64,000 bases of DNA, from the NCBI GenBank assembly GCA_040954595.2, contig CM082587.2:9920001-9984000 (forward strand). Reading direction: 5' to 3'. Within the stretch, counting starts at the first letter, position 1. Each line of letters opens with the position of its first letter. Below are positions 24,700 to 36,600 of the stretch, in pieces. Both the position numbers and the translations under genes were made by a program. A model generated the notes under the pieces. That model worked only from the letters and a program-made list of their open reading frames with translations, did no database searches and was not told the DNA's origin. This DNA is from Balanoglossus misakiensis (taxonomy: Eukaryota; Hemichordata).

Positions 24700-27600
24700 G
24701 TATATTTCATTGAAGTGACTCTAGAAAGTGGGAAGTCATACCTGATTGTGAGACGATATAGTTATTTTAACACTCTACAAGAACGATTAGATGACAGATT
24801 CCCCTATGAAGCCGGTCATGCAGGACCAAGGAAATTACCAACATTACCAGGTAAAAATTGCTTTCGTGAAAAGAATTCAAGCATTGTTGAAGACCCAATA
24901 GCTGCCATTTTTGGCATTTTTTTTTCAAACTTAGAGTGGTCTATTTAAATGGACTTACTGATGGGTATACACCAACATGTAATCAACCTCTGATTGTGGC
25001 TGCATATTTAAATATGATCAAGTTCAGTAATAAATGAGTGCCACACCCATGTATTAAGTTGCCCATTACAAGAGTATTATACAACTGTCATTGTATTATT
25101 TTGTGAAGTTGTAGATCACTTGGAGTAGAGTGCTCAATACGTGATTGAGCCGAATATAGTAAACTCTGTACATGTCCCGGGTACATACTATGTGCAGCTA
25201 TCATTGTTTGTACACATGATGTTAGAATCTTCACAAATTCAAAACAGTGTCGTTTGTCAACTAAGGATATTAAGGAGAAGATTCATTAGTGTTTCATTAA
25301 TTACAAAATATGCTACCAGTGACAGCTATTGGGGCTATAATGAAAGTTGTACTGATTGGAGGATATGAGAGTGAAAACTTGCCAAAATGAATAAATGGTA
25401 AACACCGGTTATTCATTTTGGTGAGTTTTTCACTCTCGTGTCTGCAAGTGGGATGGAAGTTGTGTGTGGTCGAACGTTGATTCACTATACATGTATATCC
25501 ACGTGTAGAATGACATAAACGGTGTCTTGTGTGAAACATAAATAATGGAAAAAGGGCAGCGAGAGAGAGACTTTTGTCCCTTTAAGTCAGTAGCAGCATG
25601 GCAGCACTGGATACAGATCATTGCAATTCAACTTCTCAATTTCTTCTCCCTTCAGAAACTGGTAGCTCTCGACACAAGGATTTCCCAGCATGATATAGTG
25701 ATGGATTTCCTATGTCAGACGCCAGGAGATATTGACACACCAGTTATTAAAGCTCCAACGGTAAAATACAGCATGTGACACCATCAGAGAAGGCAAGATG
25801 GTTGGCACACCAACAACAGCAAGACAGCAAAAGCAAATCTCCGTGAGTACAGCTTGATTTCATTTGCGGTATCAGTGTACATGAATATTTCTACATTTGA
25901 AGTGTAAATGTAAGACTTTCTGTACTTAATGGCGATTGTGTTATACACATGTGTGTAATTTCATGTGTACAAACATTACGTCCAATCCAAATGTTCTGCA
26001 AATTTTGCGTTCGATGCATTCAAATAGTGGACTGCCTTTGCTTCCTTCCATATTTCATGCACACAGTACTCAGTTTAAGGAAACTTTTTCACCCAATTTG
26101 CTGTCTTTTTCCAATCTCCTACACAAATTATGGTCCTGGCATCTTGTCTGTTGTTAGCATATCACATGCCTTATGGCATTGACTTTGTACAATTTTTGTA
26201 ACCATAGTCTCATGTTGTTGGCCAAAGAGTGCCCACATTTGTCAGATAGGGTATGGATAATATGTTGGTCTTAAAAATCGCCTCAATGCAGTTGTTAAAT
26301 AGAACAGTTTTATTTGCATTGACATCACTTATCTCAAATTGAAAAATTACAGTGTTTCATCTGGGCGGGGCCTAGCGGTGGGGGTATTCATGCCCATGTT
26401 GATATGTGGGCACCAACTAGCAAAATGGGGGCCAGTGCCCCTTATTATATAAAATGATGTCACTAATATGTTGGAGATGTTTCATTTCCCCCTTGCCAGA
26501 GTAAAAAATCGCCCCCCTCCCCTAAAAAAAAAATCTGCAAAAGGGGACTGCGTTTGTGTTGTTGAAAGTGATTCAAAGTGAGGTCGTCTCACTACTATGC
26601 TGGGAGTCATTGAAACCGATTTGAAATAAGAGCCTGCATGACTTCACCTCTCCCTCTGTCCATATTGCAGACTTGGTGTCAAACCAGAACCACCGCCAAC
26701 AACAAGTGTCAAAGAAAATAAACCAGTCACTGTAGCTGCAATCACTGGACCCAGGGCTCTGGTAAGCATCTTGAATTTGTATTGAATACTGGACTGATAG
26801 ACTTTTTATAAACAGGAACATGGAGTCAGAGACAATACAGGGGAAGAGAGGGGTGGATTACGACAGACAGGAGAGGGTGTACCATGTATATAGGGGGATG
26901 GGGGGACTGTGACAAGACTGCAAATCAAGAAAGCAGGATTTTCAGATTCAAGGTCAACTTGATCTACAGGTACCTTATCTGTGTATTTTGTCTGAGTCAG
27001 CCCTATGTGCCTTTGCATGTAGTGTGGATAATTTTCTTGGGTCACCAGTGAGTTTATTGAGTCTGAGTGGCGCGTCTTACGGGCTTAGAGGACACACTGG
27101 CCTTTTCCCAAATGCATGTATGGTCAACCAGGACGTTATTCTGTAATGCACACGCGTGGGTAAAGCTGTTAAATTTGTTCTGTATGCAAAATTTGCTGTC
27201 TTTTCCCACTCTCCAAAACAGACTATGGTCGCCGCCATCTTGTCTGTTGTTACTGCCTTATGGCATTGACCATGTACAAATATTGTAACCAGAGACCTCT
27301 GGTTTGACACATCTGATATGCGCATAAAATGAACACCATCGCCCTTTAAATGTTTTGATATTTCATGCAAATGTTTCATTTTGGTACCAACACTGCTGTG
27401 TGTTGTTTAAACACCACAGGCCCAGTATGACTTTGTTGCAACGACTAGCGGAGAATTGAGTTTCAAGAAAGGTGATGTCATACCAATAACCAGAAGTTGG
27501 ATTGAAGTAAGAATATCATTTTATTGTGTTATTTCCTGGAGAATGGAGTATAAAATGAAATAGAGACTTTGAAGATGAAATTTTAATATGGTTCCAGAAA

Positions 27601-28576
27601 TTGCACTGATGCAAATGCAAAATCGTACCATACATTTGTTTCTGGTGGATTTTCAGTTTCTGTAATTTTTGATAAATGTTCAAACCCTCTGGAGACTTTC
27701 AATTCTCATTTAAAGCGACTAGCTCGTCTCACACACATGCGCGTAATTTAGCCAGCAAATGTCAAGCAAATTTTCCGTTCGATGCATTCAAATAGTGGAC
27801 TGCCTTCGCTTCCTTCCATATTTCATGCGCACTGTATAAGTAGATTCTGGTTTTGTCCCTCCTTTTCACCCAAGCTGGTGTCTGTTCACGATCTCCGACA
27901 CAGATTATGGTCGCCGCCATCTTGTCTGTTGTTAGGACAGAGCACTGCCTTATGGGATTGACTGCTCACTAAACGTCTGTAACCAGCGGCTACAGCTGGA
28001 ACATGCGTGTGAGACGAGCTAGGCGCTTTAACCCAAACAGTGCCGAGTCAGTGGCAAACGTAGTCATTTTCATACTCCCCTAGAATGCCGGGTATACTTG
28101 CACAAGAGAACAGACTTTCATAGAATTTATTCGCATTTGTTTGTGTGCAGTGTAAAATAAATGGTAAATTGGGACTGATTCCTGAACCATATGTTAAGAT
28201 AGAAGAAGATGTTGGGGATACTGGCTGGGAGGTATGTCACATAAATTCGAAGTATCCAAATTTGCAATAATACAGGTTTATTTCCATGTAATACACCCAT
28301 TGCGAATCTGCTGACCGGAAGTACAATGTACGGTTTTGAGCAAGTGAAGAGAGATCTGTAGCATTAAATTCATGTTGGGGAACAATAGCAAATATTGATA
28401 TTATTTCAAATCTGTGTGTTATCATAATGGAAGTCACTCAGATTATGGCCACGATGTGGAGTATAAGTGATGTTAGATGGAAGGATAAACATTCTTGTCA
28501 TTCTCGTGTTTCAGGATGAGTGGGAGGACGACACTCCGACCGTTGTTATAAGATGTCACTATGAAGGAAATATAAG
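24700..28576 (+). CDS. NCF4: p40phox-like NADPH-oxidase cytosolic subunit (partial: PX, SH3, start of PB1)
   Basis: Recognisable exons: 24,700-24,850; 25,656-25,760; 25,793-25,842 (weak); 26,671-26,761; 27,420-27,506; 28,151-28,231; 28,515-28,576. The first encodes the PX core (FIEVTLESGKSYLIVRRYSY, then KLPTLPG), including the RRY phosphoinositide-binding motif. The next gives the PX C-terminal helix. A linker leads to an SH3 domain split over two exons (ALAQYDF, ELSFKKGD, W, GLIPEPYV). The last encodes the acidic linker and first PB1 strand (VVIRCHYEGNIR). In known p40phox proteins PX binds PI3P, SH3 and PB1 contact p47phox/p67phox, and the complex activates the phagocyte oxidase. Domain order PX-SH3-PB1 favours NCF4 over NCF1 or NOXO1. 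The 5' end, one PX exon (a phase gap between the first two) and the rest of PB1 were not found. The gap before 25,793 is only 32 bases, so that exon is doubtful. Confidence 0.8.
25380..25588. mobile_element. AGGGACAAAG-family MITE, partial copy
   Basis: This matches the right two thirds of the TTAA element at 30,406-30,689: a GAGTGAAAAACTCACC-like hairpin, TGTGTGTGGTCGAACGTT, AACATAAATAATGGAAAAAG and the terminal GAGAGAGACTTTTGTCCCTT followed by TAAG. The left terminus is missing. It lies in a p40phox intron. Confidence 0.6.
25925..26225. mobile_element. Repeat related to the AGCGACTAGCTC MITE
   Basis: Shares TTCGATGCATTCAAATAGTG, CTTCCTTCCATATTTCATGC and CATCTTGTCTGTTGTTAG..GCCTTATGG with the complete element at 27,714-28,027, in the same orientation. 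It lacks the terminal inverted repeats. It lies in a p40phox intron. Confidence 0.55.
27110..27310. mobile_element. Repeat related to the AGCGACTAGCTC MITE (short copy)
   Basis: Contains the CAAAATTTGCTGTCTTTTCC, GGTCGCCGCCATCTTGTCTG and GCCTTATGGCATTGAC blocks of the family. The terminal repeats are absent. Third member of the family within one gene. Confidence 0.5.
27714..28027. mobile_element. TTAA-flanked MITE (AGCGACTAGCTC family), complete
   Basis: A 314-bp element between TTAA at 27,710-27,713 and TTAA at 28,028-28,031. The inverted ends are AGCGACTAGCTCGTCTCACA and its near-complement at the right. No coding capacity. It lies in the p40phox intron between the two SH3 exons, so the ends and target site are well preserved. 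Confidence 0.75.
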
Positions 28577-29428
28577 GTGTGTATGATGCACAGATTATAG
28601 GCACAGTCTGTCAGATGTCCATCCTGTGATGTAGGGCTGTAAGTTAGTGTGAGGGATATATGTCTGAGAGCAGCTATGTATGGGAGTACATTTTCTCATC
28701 AAGGGGGACACCCAGGTGTATGCGTGGCACATATTAAACTGAAAAAAGTCGACCAGCATTCTTCTGTATAACTTCTATTTTTTACACTTTGTCATGTTTT
28801 AATATAAGCTATTTAGAAAAAAACTTCCCGATATTTTTGAATAACACACATATGGTGACAGTATACTCCAATAATTTGCAAGGCATTTATAAAATTCGTG
28901 CAAACACAAAAGAATTCATCCTAGAGATGCATGTAAGCGTTCGCTTCACACTTTCAAAGCTAATCACTACGCAGTAAGAAGGGGTAAGTATATTTCCGTG
29001 CAGTTTTTATATGGTGATGTTTGTAGCAGAGCGATGATGTCATCAGCGTCGCGTGCACAGGACGTTCTATACGTGGGCGCATTTCAATGTCACGAAGTTT
29101 TGGAGCAAGACTGAAGTAGATTAATTCGTTGCGGGGATATGCATTTCTGTTGCGGAGAAAAGACTTGAATAATGCCCCATTTTCGGCAAAATTTTTTTTT
29201 TTTTTTTTTTTCGCTGTGTCCATTCTGCCATAAAATTAATTGTCATGATCGAAATAAAAGAATGCATAAAGCCGGTTTTGTAGCTGCATTGAAATCTAAA
29301 TGAAATATTATCGTTGTTTGATTGGGGCATCCATTGGACATAAACAGTTTCCTAACGTACTTCTTCGTATAGGAGTTTGTCCCTGATGGTATAAACCTTT
29401 ATGGAGAAATAATTCTTTCTTCTACAGG
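28577..29428. other. Intergenic; missing PB1 exons not found
   Basis: The rest of the p40phox PB1 domain should follow here, but no open segment with PB1 features was identified. There is a poly-T run near 29,190-29,211. A TTTCTTCTACAG acceptor at 29,417-29,428 opens the next gene's first coding exon, implying an untranslated exon of that gene somewhere in this stretch. Confidence 0.35.
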
Positions 29429-29440
29429 TGAACGCGTACA

Positions 29441-31092
29441 ATGAGGTTGCTGTTTGTCGTATCTACTCTTCTGGTCATCTTGAATCGTGGCCTGGAAGCC
29501 GGGCATCCATTCCGTTCTCAGCCATGGGTTTGTTCCTCTGCCCAAATCATGGCTTACAACGACGCCGTATACGATATTGTCTTAACGCACAGCGTGGAGT
29601 GTTTCGACAAGATCATGACGTTACCCGACATATTGGAAAATGAGGATCCGATTCACACGACCAGGTTCTTGAAAGTTGTTGGCAGCTATATCGGACAATC
29701 CAAGACATTCAGAGCTGTGGACATTGTGATTGACAAGTTGGACACACTGACAAGCCTGGTAAAGCCAAATAAGAACTTTAAAAAAAGACAATTATGGATA
29801 ATATTTTCCCTAGGCATTCCGAACGAGTGTGGTGGAGTAATCGAAGACGAGTGCATGGTTCTAGTAACTAGACAAGTATAGAATTTTGGCGACTGTGTCA
29901 GAACATCAATTTAGTGTTGGATATGGGTTGTGAGAACGCAAGAAATTCCATCCAAAATCACCAATTCACGCTCACACCCGTCTCTTCATCACCTTCATCA
30001 TCCGACCAGCAGACCAACTAATGTATCCCACCACTAAACATGACAACTTTTGCCTGATAGGCGAGGTGGTGAATATCGCATCGATGACAATTCACAGACG
30101 AGCAGCCTATAGCACTGAAAGATTCAATTTCTCGGTGGTGACTTGCCGGTCCATGATGCACTGTACATATCGTGTGATATCACCTGTTTAACTTTTCCTC
30201 TCTGTTCACACTGTATTCGTACGAGACCCTTACTTATTGCTATAAGATTAGTCCATGATTGTTTCTGTTTGCATTTCACAGGGGTCCAAGATATCCGATG
30301 ACGAACTGGTTAGAGGCTGCATGAATTGCACACTTCACATGTACGTTGACAACAGACTCGTCGAAACGTGCTACGACCTTGATGTAAGTTTGAAGAGAAT
30401 ATTAAAGGGACAAAGTCGCTCTCTCGCCCATTTTTCCGTTTTTTTTTTTTTTGTATTTAATACAAGAAACCGTACGGTTTATGTTATTCTACATGTGGAT
30501 ATATAGTGAATCAACGTTTGACCACACACAGATTCGATCCCACTTGTAGACACGAGAGTGAAAAACTCACCAAAATGAATACCGGTACTCGGTCTCTACT
30601 ACTAGTATATATCCACATGTAGAATAAACGTTACCTTGTATCAAACATAATTAATGGGAAAAGGGCAGCGAGAGAGAGACTTTGTCCCTTTAAGTATTCT
30701 ATTAGTATCTGTCCATATATTCAATATATTAATCAGGTTAACATTATTCCAATTCTCTCCGGTATTGATTTCATCTCAAAGTCAAAAATGGGATTTGATC
30801 TGCAAAAAGAATGGGGGCGAACAAGCCATACTAGTTTTGCATACAATCTCCAGTTCTACCAGCTTGATAATTTTGCGAACAATTCTCTAATTACGACCCC
30901 GAACCATTATCCGCCACTTTTCGGAATGTGGTTTGTTTTGCTATTAAATTAAAATATTAATTCTCGTATACAGGAAAAGAAAACAGCGACTGACAATTTG
31001 TTGTCTTTCTTCAATAGGTGTGCCCAGAGAAAGTCTCCGAGTTTATACACTGGCATCCAGAGGGAAACGTCACATTTATGGCAAATGCTTAA
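29441..31092 (+). CDS. Small secreted cysteine-rich protein, unknown family (3 coding exons)
   Basis: Exons 29,441-29,875, 30,282-30,383 and 31,018-31,092 join in phase 0 with GT/AG borders to give 203 residues and a TAA stop. The first ~20 residues (MRLLFVVSTLLVILNRGLEA) form a clear signal peptide. There are eight cysteines in the mature part, at about residues 31, 54, 130, 138, 158, 161, 175 and 181. The last six cluster in the C-terminal third, suggesting a disulphide-linked module. NCT and NVT give two possible N-glycosylation sites. A 55-base GTAAAG..CCCTAG segment inside exon 1 (29,759-29,813) resembles an intron, but removing it breaks the frame, so I kept it. An acceptor directly before the ATG implies a 5' non-coding exon. 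I do not recognise the family; a secreted or extracellular role is inferred only from the signal peptide and cysteines. Confidence 0.7.
30406..30689. mobile_element. TTAA-flanked MITE (AGGGACAAAG family), complete
   Basis: A 284-bp element between TTAA at 30,402-30,405 and 30,690-30,693. The inverted ends are AGGGACAAAGTCGCTCTCTC and GAGAGAGACTTTGTCCCT. Internal hairpin motifs and a poly-T run are present. It sits in intron 2 of the secreted-protein gene, 22 bases after the donor. Related copies lie at 25,380 and 62,952. Confidence 0.8.
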
Positions 31093-31966
31093 TATTGTTC
31101 CTACAGACGTATCGACAGCACCGACAACTATTACTGCAAGTACTATCATCCAGAACAGAATCGGGAGTATTTAGAGCATCTCGAAGTCTAATACTGAGAC
31201 AATTTTCAGAACTCCAAGAGAGATCTCGCCTGGCTAAGCAGTTTGTACGGGAGGGCATTCTCATGTGATACACAAACAAAACACGGCACAAAAGTTACAT
31301 TTTTTGTTAAACTCAGTACCTATTCTAATTTCATACAAAGCTTGACTTGTAAACAGAGAAACTTTACTGGATAGGAAACTCCAAATCTCACTAATTTCGG
31401 CAAACTAGTGCAAAAAGAGGATTAACATTTTTTTCAAGTTCAACAACTCAACTGAGCTGCCATCAATCCATGACAACACTCGCCAACTCACCCTTGTGTG
31501 TATTTATTTATGTATGCAAGCATGTATGAATGTCTGCCTTTTTAACGTCTGCCTCACAAAGAATCAACACGGAAGTAACAGATTAAAAACAGAATATCGA
31601 ATCACACGATGGTGTCTTGTCTTATAAATGCTCTTTATTCTTAATCTTTGCATGAATATTTAAATCAAGCAATGATCTCTCCATATCAGTGTCCATATCA
31701 CTCAATGAAATGTAATTTTTTTCTTTCAAAATTCAATATGCACAGTGGATTTAGAATAGAGAAAAATCTTTACTGAGCCTCAGATGTCAGTTGACCTATG
31801 ACTGACAGTGTGGGCATGTATGAGGGTCCATCACAAAAAGCAAAGAAAAGACTCTATCTTCATGAAGAACTGCTGTGTGCAGTAGTGTTTATATAAAATG
31901 AAAAGCGACAAGATCTGAGAGATATTTTTCCCCGCTACTATTAAAGTCCATGTAAGAGAGTTCACT
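31093..31966. other. Intergenic, tail-to-tail region
   Basis: 3' flanking sequence between the secreted-protein stop (plus strand) and the INTS1 stop (minus strand). No frame or repeat of note is seen. Confidence 0.4.
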
Positions 31967-33683
31967 TTATGAATATACTGTGACTGATTCCATATTCAAC
32001 AGTTGTAGAGTCTCTGCTATGATGGGTGCCGTGTCAAGCTTGGTGTTAATTCCAACGATGAATGCTTTCTGCAGTAAATCATTTGCATACTCTGAAACAA
32101 AAAAAACACAAAAGATCAGATGATATTCGTTGACAAGATATCCACTTACACTCAAAATTGTAATTGTTGGCAACAAGACTAATGTTTCTACTGTTGGCTG
32201 CACTGTTTTAACAATTATAAAGTTCAATGCAAAATCCATTTGACCAATAATCGATATGCATTTTTCATATGCCCTTCCAAGACGATGGGAAAATGAGGAT
32301 AGTAAGTTACTGAGTAAAAATTCTATTGTATTGCGTATTGTCATTAAGTTGGGAGCAATGTTCGACAACCACATTTTATTGTTAGGTAATTTTACGTGCA
32401 ACATGTATCATATGTAACAACTGCATAATGAATATTTTCATAAGTTAAACAGGAGATTCCAGATAAACATAAATATAATGAAAGACAAGCCAAAAGTAAG
32501 AGCTATTGGAGCTTTTAAATGTCTACATACCTTGGGTTTTTTGTCTGATATGTCTCATGATTAATGTATACGCTTTACTACTGCATTGACTGTAACCGTC
32601 ACTCATGAGCTGCATCAACTCAGTCTGTCATGAAAAAAAACACAGCAAATTTATATGATTATTGGCACACAAAATCATGATTCAATTGAATTTCACTTAC
32701 AATATTCTTAGTTTCTAAGGAAAACGATGAGAAACTTTGGTTGGTGCTTTTGTTGAATTCGGAAATCCCAAATGAAACTTATGCAGGTCTTCAAGCAATG
32801 CCAGAGTAATTCAAGCTTTGGAACTGAACCAAATGTTGGCTGTGAAAGTGACAAAACTTCAGAGTAAACTTACGGTGAAATAATGCAAGGTATCCACTTT
32901 CCGTTTGGAAATGTCATCCAATTCTTGAAGCCCTTCAAGTATCTCTGTGAAATACAGAAAACAAGAACTTTGTAAAACTGCAACAAATTTGATGTAGTTT
33001 CTGTCAAATGTTAATCTGGTTTTCAGATTCAGGATTCTGCCCAGACAATTCCAAGAGTACAGATTGCTGATTAATATATATGCTAATTTATATTCATACT
33101 CAATAATATTCATATCTGTTGCAAGTCATACCATTCGTCAATGATCAAAATGAGACAATAGACTGGATTGAGTACATAATAGCACCTGTTGGCAGCCTTT
33201 GCAAAGTTTTTCACTTGAAAGCCCATGGCACGTCTGCTTGTCTGGCGTGGGCAAACCACCGAGGTTGAAACTCTGTAGAATTATCAGATTACATGTAGGG
33301 CGTCCTCTGGAAGACTATACGCATTCTGGCTATTCAGCTTGTCTCAAACACAGGATTCTTGCACATTTGGGCATAAATTCTGCGAACGCTTACATTTTGC
33401 AATAGTGACAAGTGCATTAAATACTGCAAAAAATAAGGAATGAAAAATTTACCTTCAAGACTACTGCCCGAACCCAGTTTCATTTTGAGTGGTGTGACAT
33501 CCGACTTGGACCAGTGGGCGGAGGTCGATGAGGAGACCATACCACTGAATGCACCAATGCTTGACCCCCTTGTGACCTGGGTTGCCATAGTGACATTGGC
33601 CTGAGAATCCTTGGCACTTCTGATGGGCAGTGCAACGCTGGCAACTAGGGCCTAGGGCCTTCAATATGGACAGGTCAGGGTAG

Positions 33684-36600
33684 TAGGTTAGGTTAGGTTA
33701 GGCAGGTACTGAACGCAGGCTTGTGAGCCTCTATATTCAGCTCCATATCATTCCATTGTGGAGGTAGTTTTGTCCGATCTGGTTTGCATGATGTAGGGTT
33801 CGGAGTAGTTGTATTTCATTGGCTGTGTTGCCAGAAAAATGTCAAGACGATTTTTGAAGGTGTTCACAGAGTTTGCGGTGACAACTTGGGCTGGTAGATT
33901 GTTCCAGATTGCAGCTATCCTATTTGTGAAAAAATTTCTTCTAGTGTTCAGTTTGCAGTGTCCTATGTCAACTTTAAACGGATGACCTCTGGTGTGTTTG
34001 TGTGAACTGAGACTGAATAGTCCTTCCGATACACGGCAGTCATAAACGCCACTCAAGATTTTAAAAGTTTCAATGAGGTCGCCGCGTAGTCTTCGATATG
34101 AAAGTGATGGCAGATCAAGTAACTTGAGACGTTCTTCATAAGAAATATTTTTGAGTCCGGGCAGCAGTTTAGTTGCTCTGCGTTGAACGTTCTCAATACA
34201 GTCAATATCCTTTGCTTTTAATATGCGGATTCCACACACAACCGCCATATTCCAGAATAGGGCGAACTAAAGCTATAAATAGTAGCTTGAAAATGTCGTT
34301 ATTGAGATAGTTGAAAGTTCTCCTGATGAGTCCAACAATTTTATTGGCTTTGGTCACTTGGGTTTGGATGTGCTTCTCAAAATTTAAGTTACTGTCCACT
34401 ATGACGCCAATGTCTTTTTCATACTTAACAATTTCTAAAGTGGTATTTGTTCCATCTGGACGGCACATATTGTAAGAAGTAGTATTTGTTGACTTATTTT
34501 TGCTATGAATTGGTAAAACTTTGCACTTGTCAGGGTGAAATTTAAGCAGCCAATCATTGCTCCAATGGGAAAGACGAGATAAGTCACTCTGAATTTGTGA
34601 TGAGTCAGCAGCTGTCTTGATCACGTTGTAGATTTTTGTGTCGTCAGCAAATAAATATACATTGGATGCTACACAATCAGGTAGATCGTTAATGAAAATA
34701 ACAAACAGGATGGGTCCGAGTACAGATCCTTGCGGGACACCACTAATAACATGGTGCCATGAGGAAAATTGGCCATTCACACAAACACGTTGACTGCGGT
34801 TTCTCAGGAACTCCTGAATCCAGTTGCAGGTTGTGGGGCTAATACCGTAATGGGTTAACTTGACAAGGAGACGTTTATGAGAAACCTTATCAAATGCCTT
34901 CATAAAATCCATATACACAGCGTTTATTATACCACCATCGTCAAGAATACTGGTCCAGTGATCCAGGACTTTGAGAAGTTGTAATGTAGTTGATCTACCA
35001 CTTATGAAACCAAACTGCTTGTTACTGAATAGATCATGTTTATCCATATGCGAGACGATTTTCTTTCGAACAAGTTTCTCCATTGTCTTACAAATGATGC
35101 TGGTCAAGCTGACAGGTCTGTAATTATACGGAGATTTCTTGTTTCCCTTCTTGAAGAGCGGTGATATTTGAGCTTCTTTCCATGCTTTCGGTACAACACC
35201 AGAAAAGAAGGATTTGTTGAAAATAATAGTAAGTGGTAAATCAATAATGTAAGCAACTGCATTCAAAATTTTGGGATGTACTCCATCAGGGCCAGGAGAT
35301 TTTGTCACATCAAGATGCAGAAGGAATTTCCTTACTTCTAACTTTGTAAAAGGACTCTCACTGGAGATGATGTCTTCGTGGTTGCCGTTGAGAACTGGAA
35401 AATTGTCAATGCTCTCGTCTTCAGAGGAGAAAACACTGCTGAAGAAGTTGGCTAGAAATTCTGCTTTCTCTTTATCACTACTTGCAGTGAGCAGCTGCCC
35501 ATTTTCAGTAACTTGAAGCTCTGAGATTCCTGATTTTATTTTCCTCTTTGAGTTGACGTAGTGCCAGAAGATTTTACAGTTAGTTTTGGTAGATTCCGCT
35601 ATACTTTTCTCACGTGCTTTTCTGTCGTTCTTGACAATGCTCTTCAGTTTATTCCTGGCCTTGCAGTATTCACGGTATTTCACAGGGTCTCTAGATTCCA
35701 TATATCTTTTCCAAAGCCTATGTTTCCGTTTTATACATTTCACAGTTTTTGGGTCCAATGGCGGACGATCCTTATAGGCATTAAGTCGGTATGTCTTTAC
35801 AGGAACATTCTTCTTCATAGTGGCATTCCACACTTCCATGAATAAATCATATGCTTCGTCAGTAGTTTTGTTCTGTAGTAAGTGCTCCCAGTCTATGGAC
35901 AGATCAGTTTTAATTCCCATTATATCAGCTTTTGAGTAGTTGTAACGCGTGGTAGATGCGGAGTTATTTATGGTATAACACTTGACATCAAAGCGCAGCA
36001 CACAGTGGTCGCTAGATCCCAGTGGACTGTCGTGTTCAATGGAAGTGATGCAATATTCATCGTTGACAATTAATAGGTCTAGAATGGATGGCTCCTGATT
36101 TACTCTGGTCCTGGTTGGTTCAGTGATCATGTGCTGAACATAACAATCCCGCAAGCATTCGAGAAACAATTCACTATTTTTGCATTTTGCAGTCCAGGAC
36201 GACCAGTCAATGTCAGGGTAATTAAAGTCACCTGTGATGATTAAATGAGTGAAATTGGCACTATCATTGCAAATCGACTTCAGCATATCACAAAGATGGC
36301 TATGATTGACTTCTGGGGATGAAGGGCTTCTGTAAACGCAGCCAATTAAAAGTTTATCAGCATCTTTTAAGGTGGCACTGCATGAAACCGTCGAGACTTT
36401 TTCAGAGGCCTATTTCTCATCAAAGAAAAAGTTAAAACCCCCATAAACCATATATATTCTGGAAGCTGAGATTTTGAACTTTTGTTTGAGTTGCAAATAT
36501 TATTGATCCCCGGAAATGGTGGCGATTTTGGGTGAAAAAAAACATTTTTTGATATTATGTCATGAAATTTAAAATAGGTAAAAAAGTTGACCATGCATCA

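Noticed and set aside
24700-28576. NCF1 (p47phox) or NOXO1 instead of NCF4
   Set aside because: Those have PX followed by two SH3 domains and no PB1. Here one SH3 is followed by an acidic linker and a PB1-like first strand.
33684-33710. Interstitial telomere repeat (GGTTAG-like)
   Set aside because: Only about four AACCT/GGTTA units at the exact 3' end of a LINE; better explained as the LINE tail.
35271-35845. Plus-strand frames within the LINE
   Set aside because: Antisense shadows of the minus-strand reverse transcriptase.
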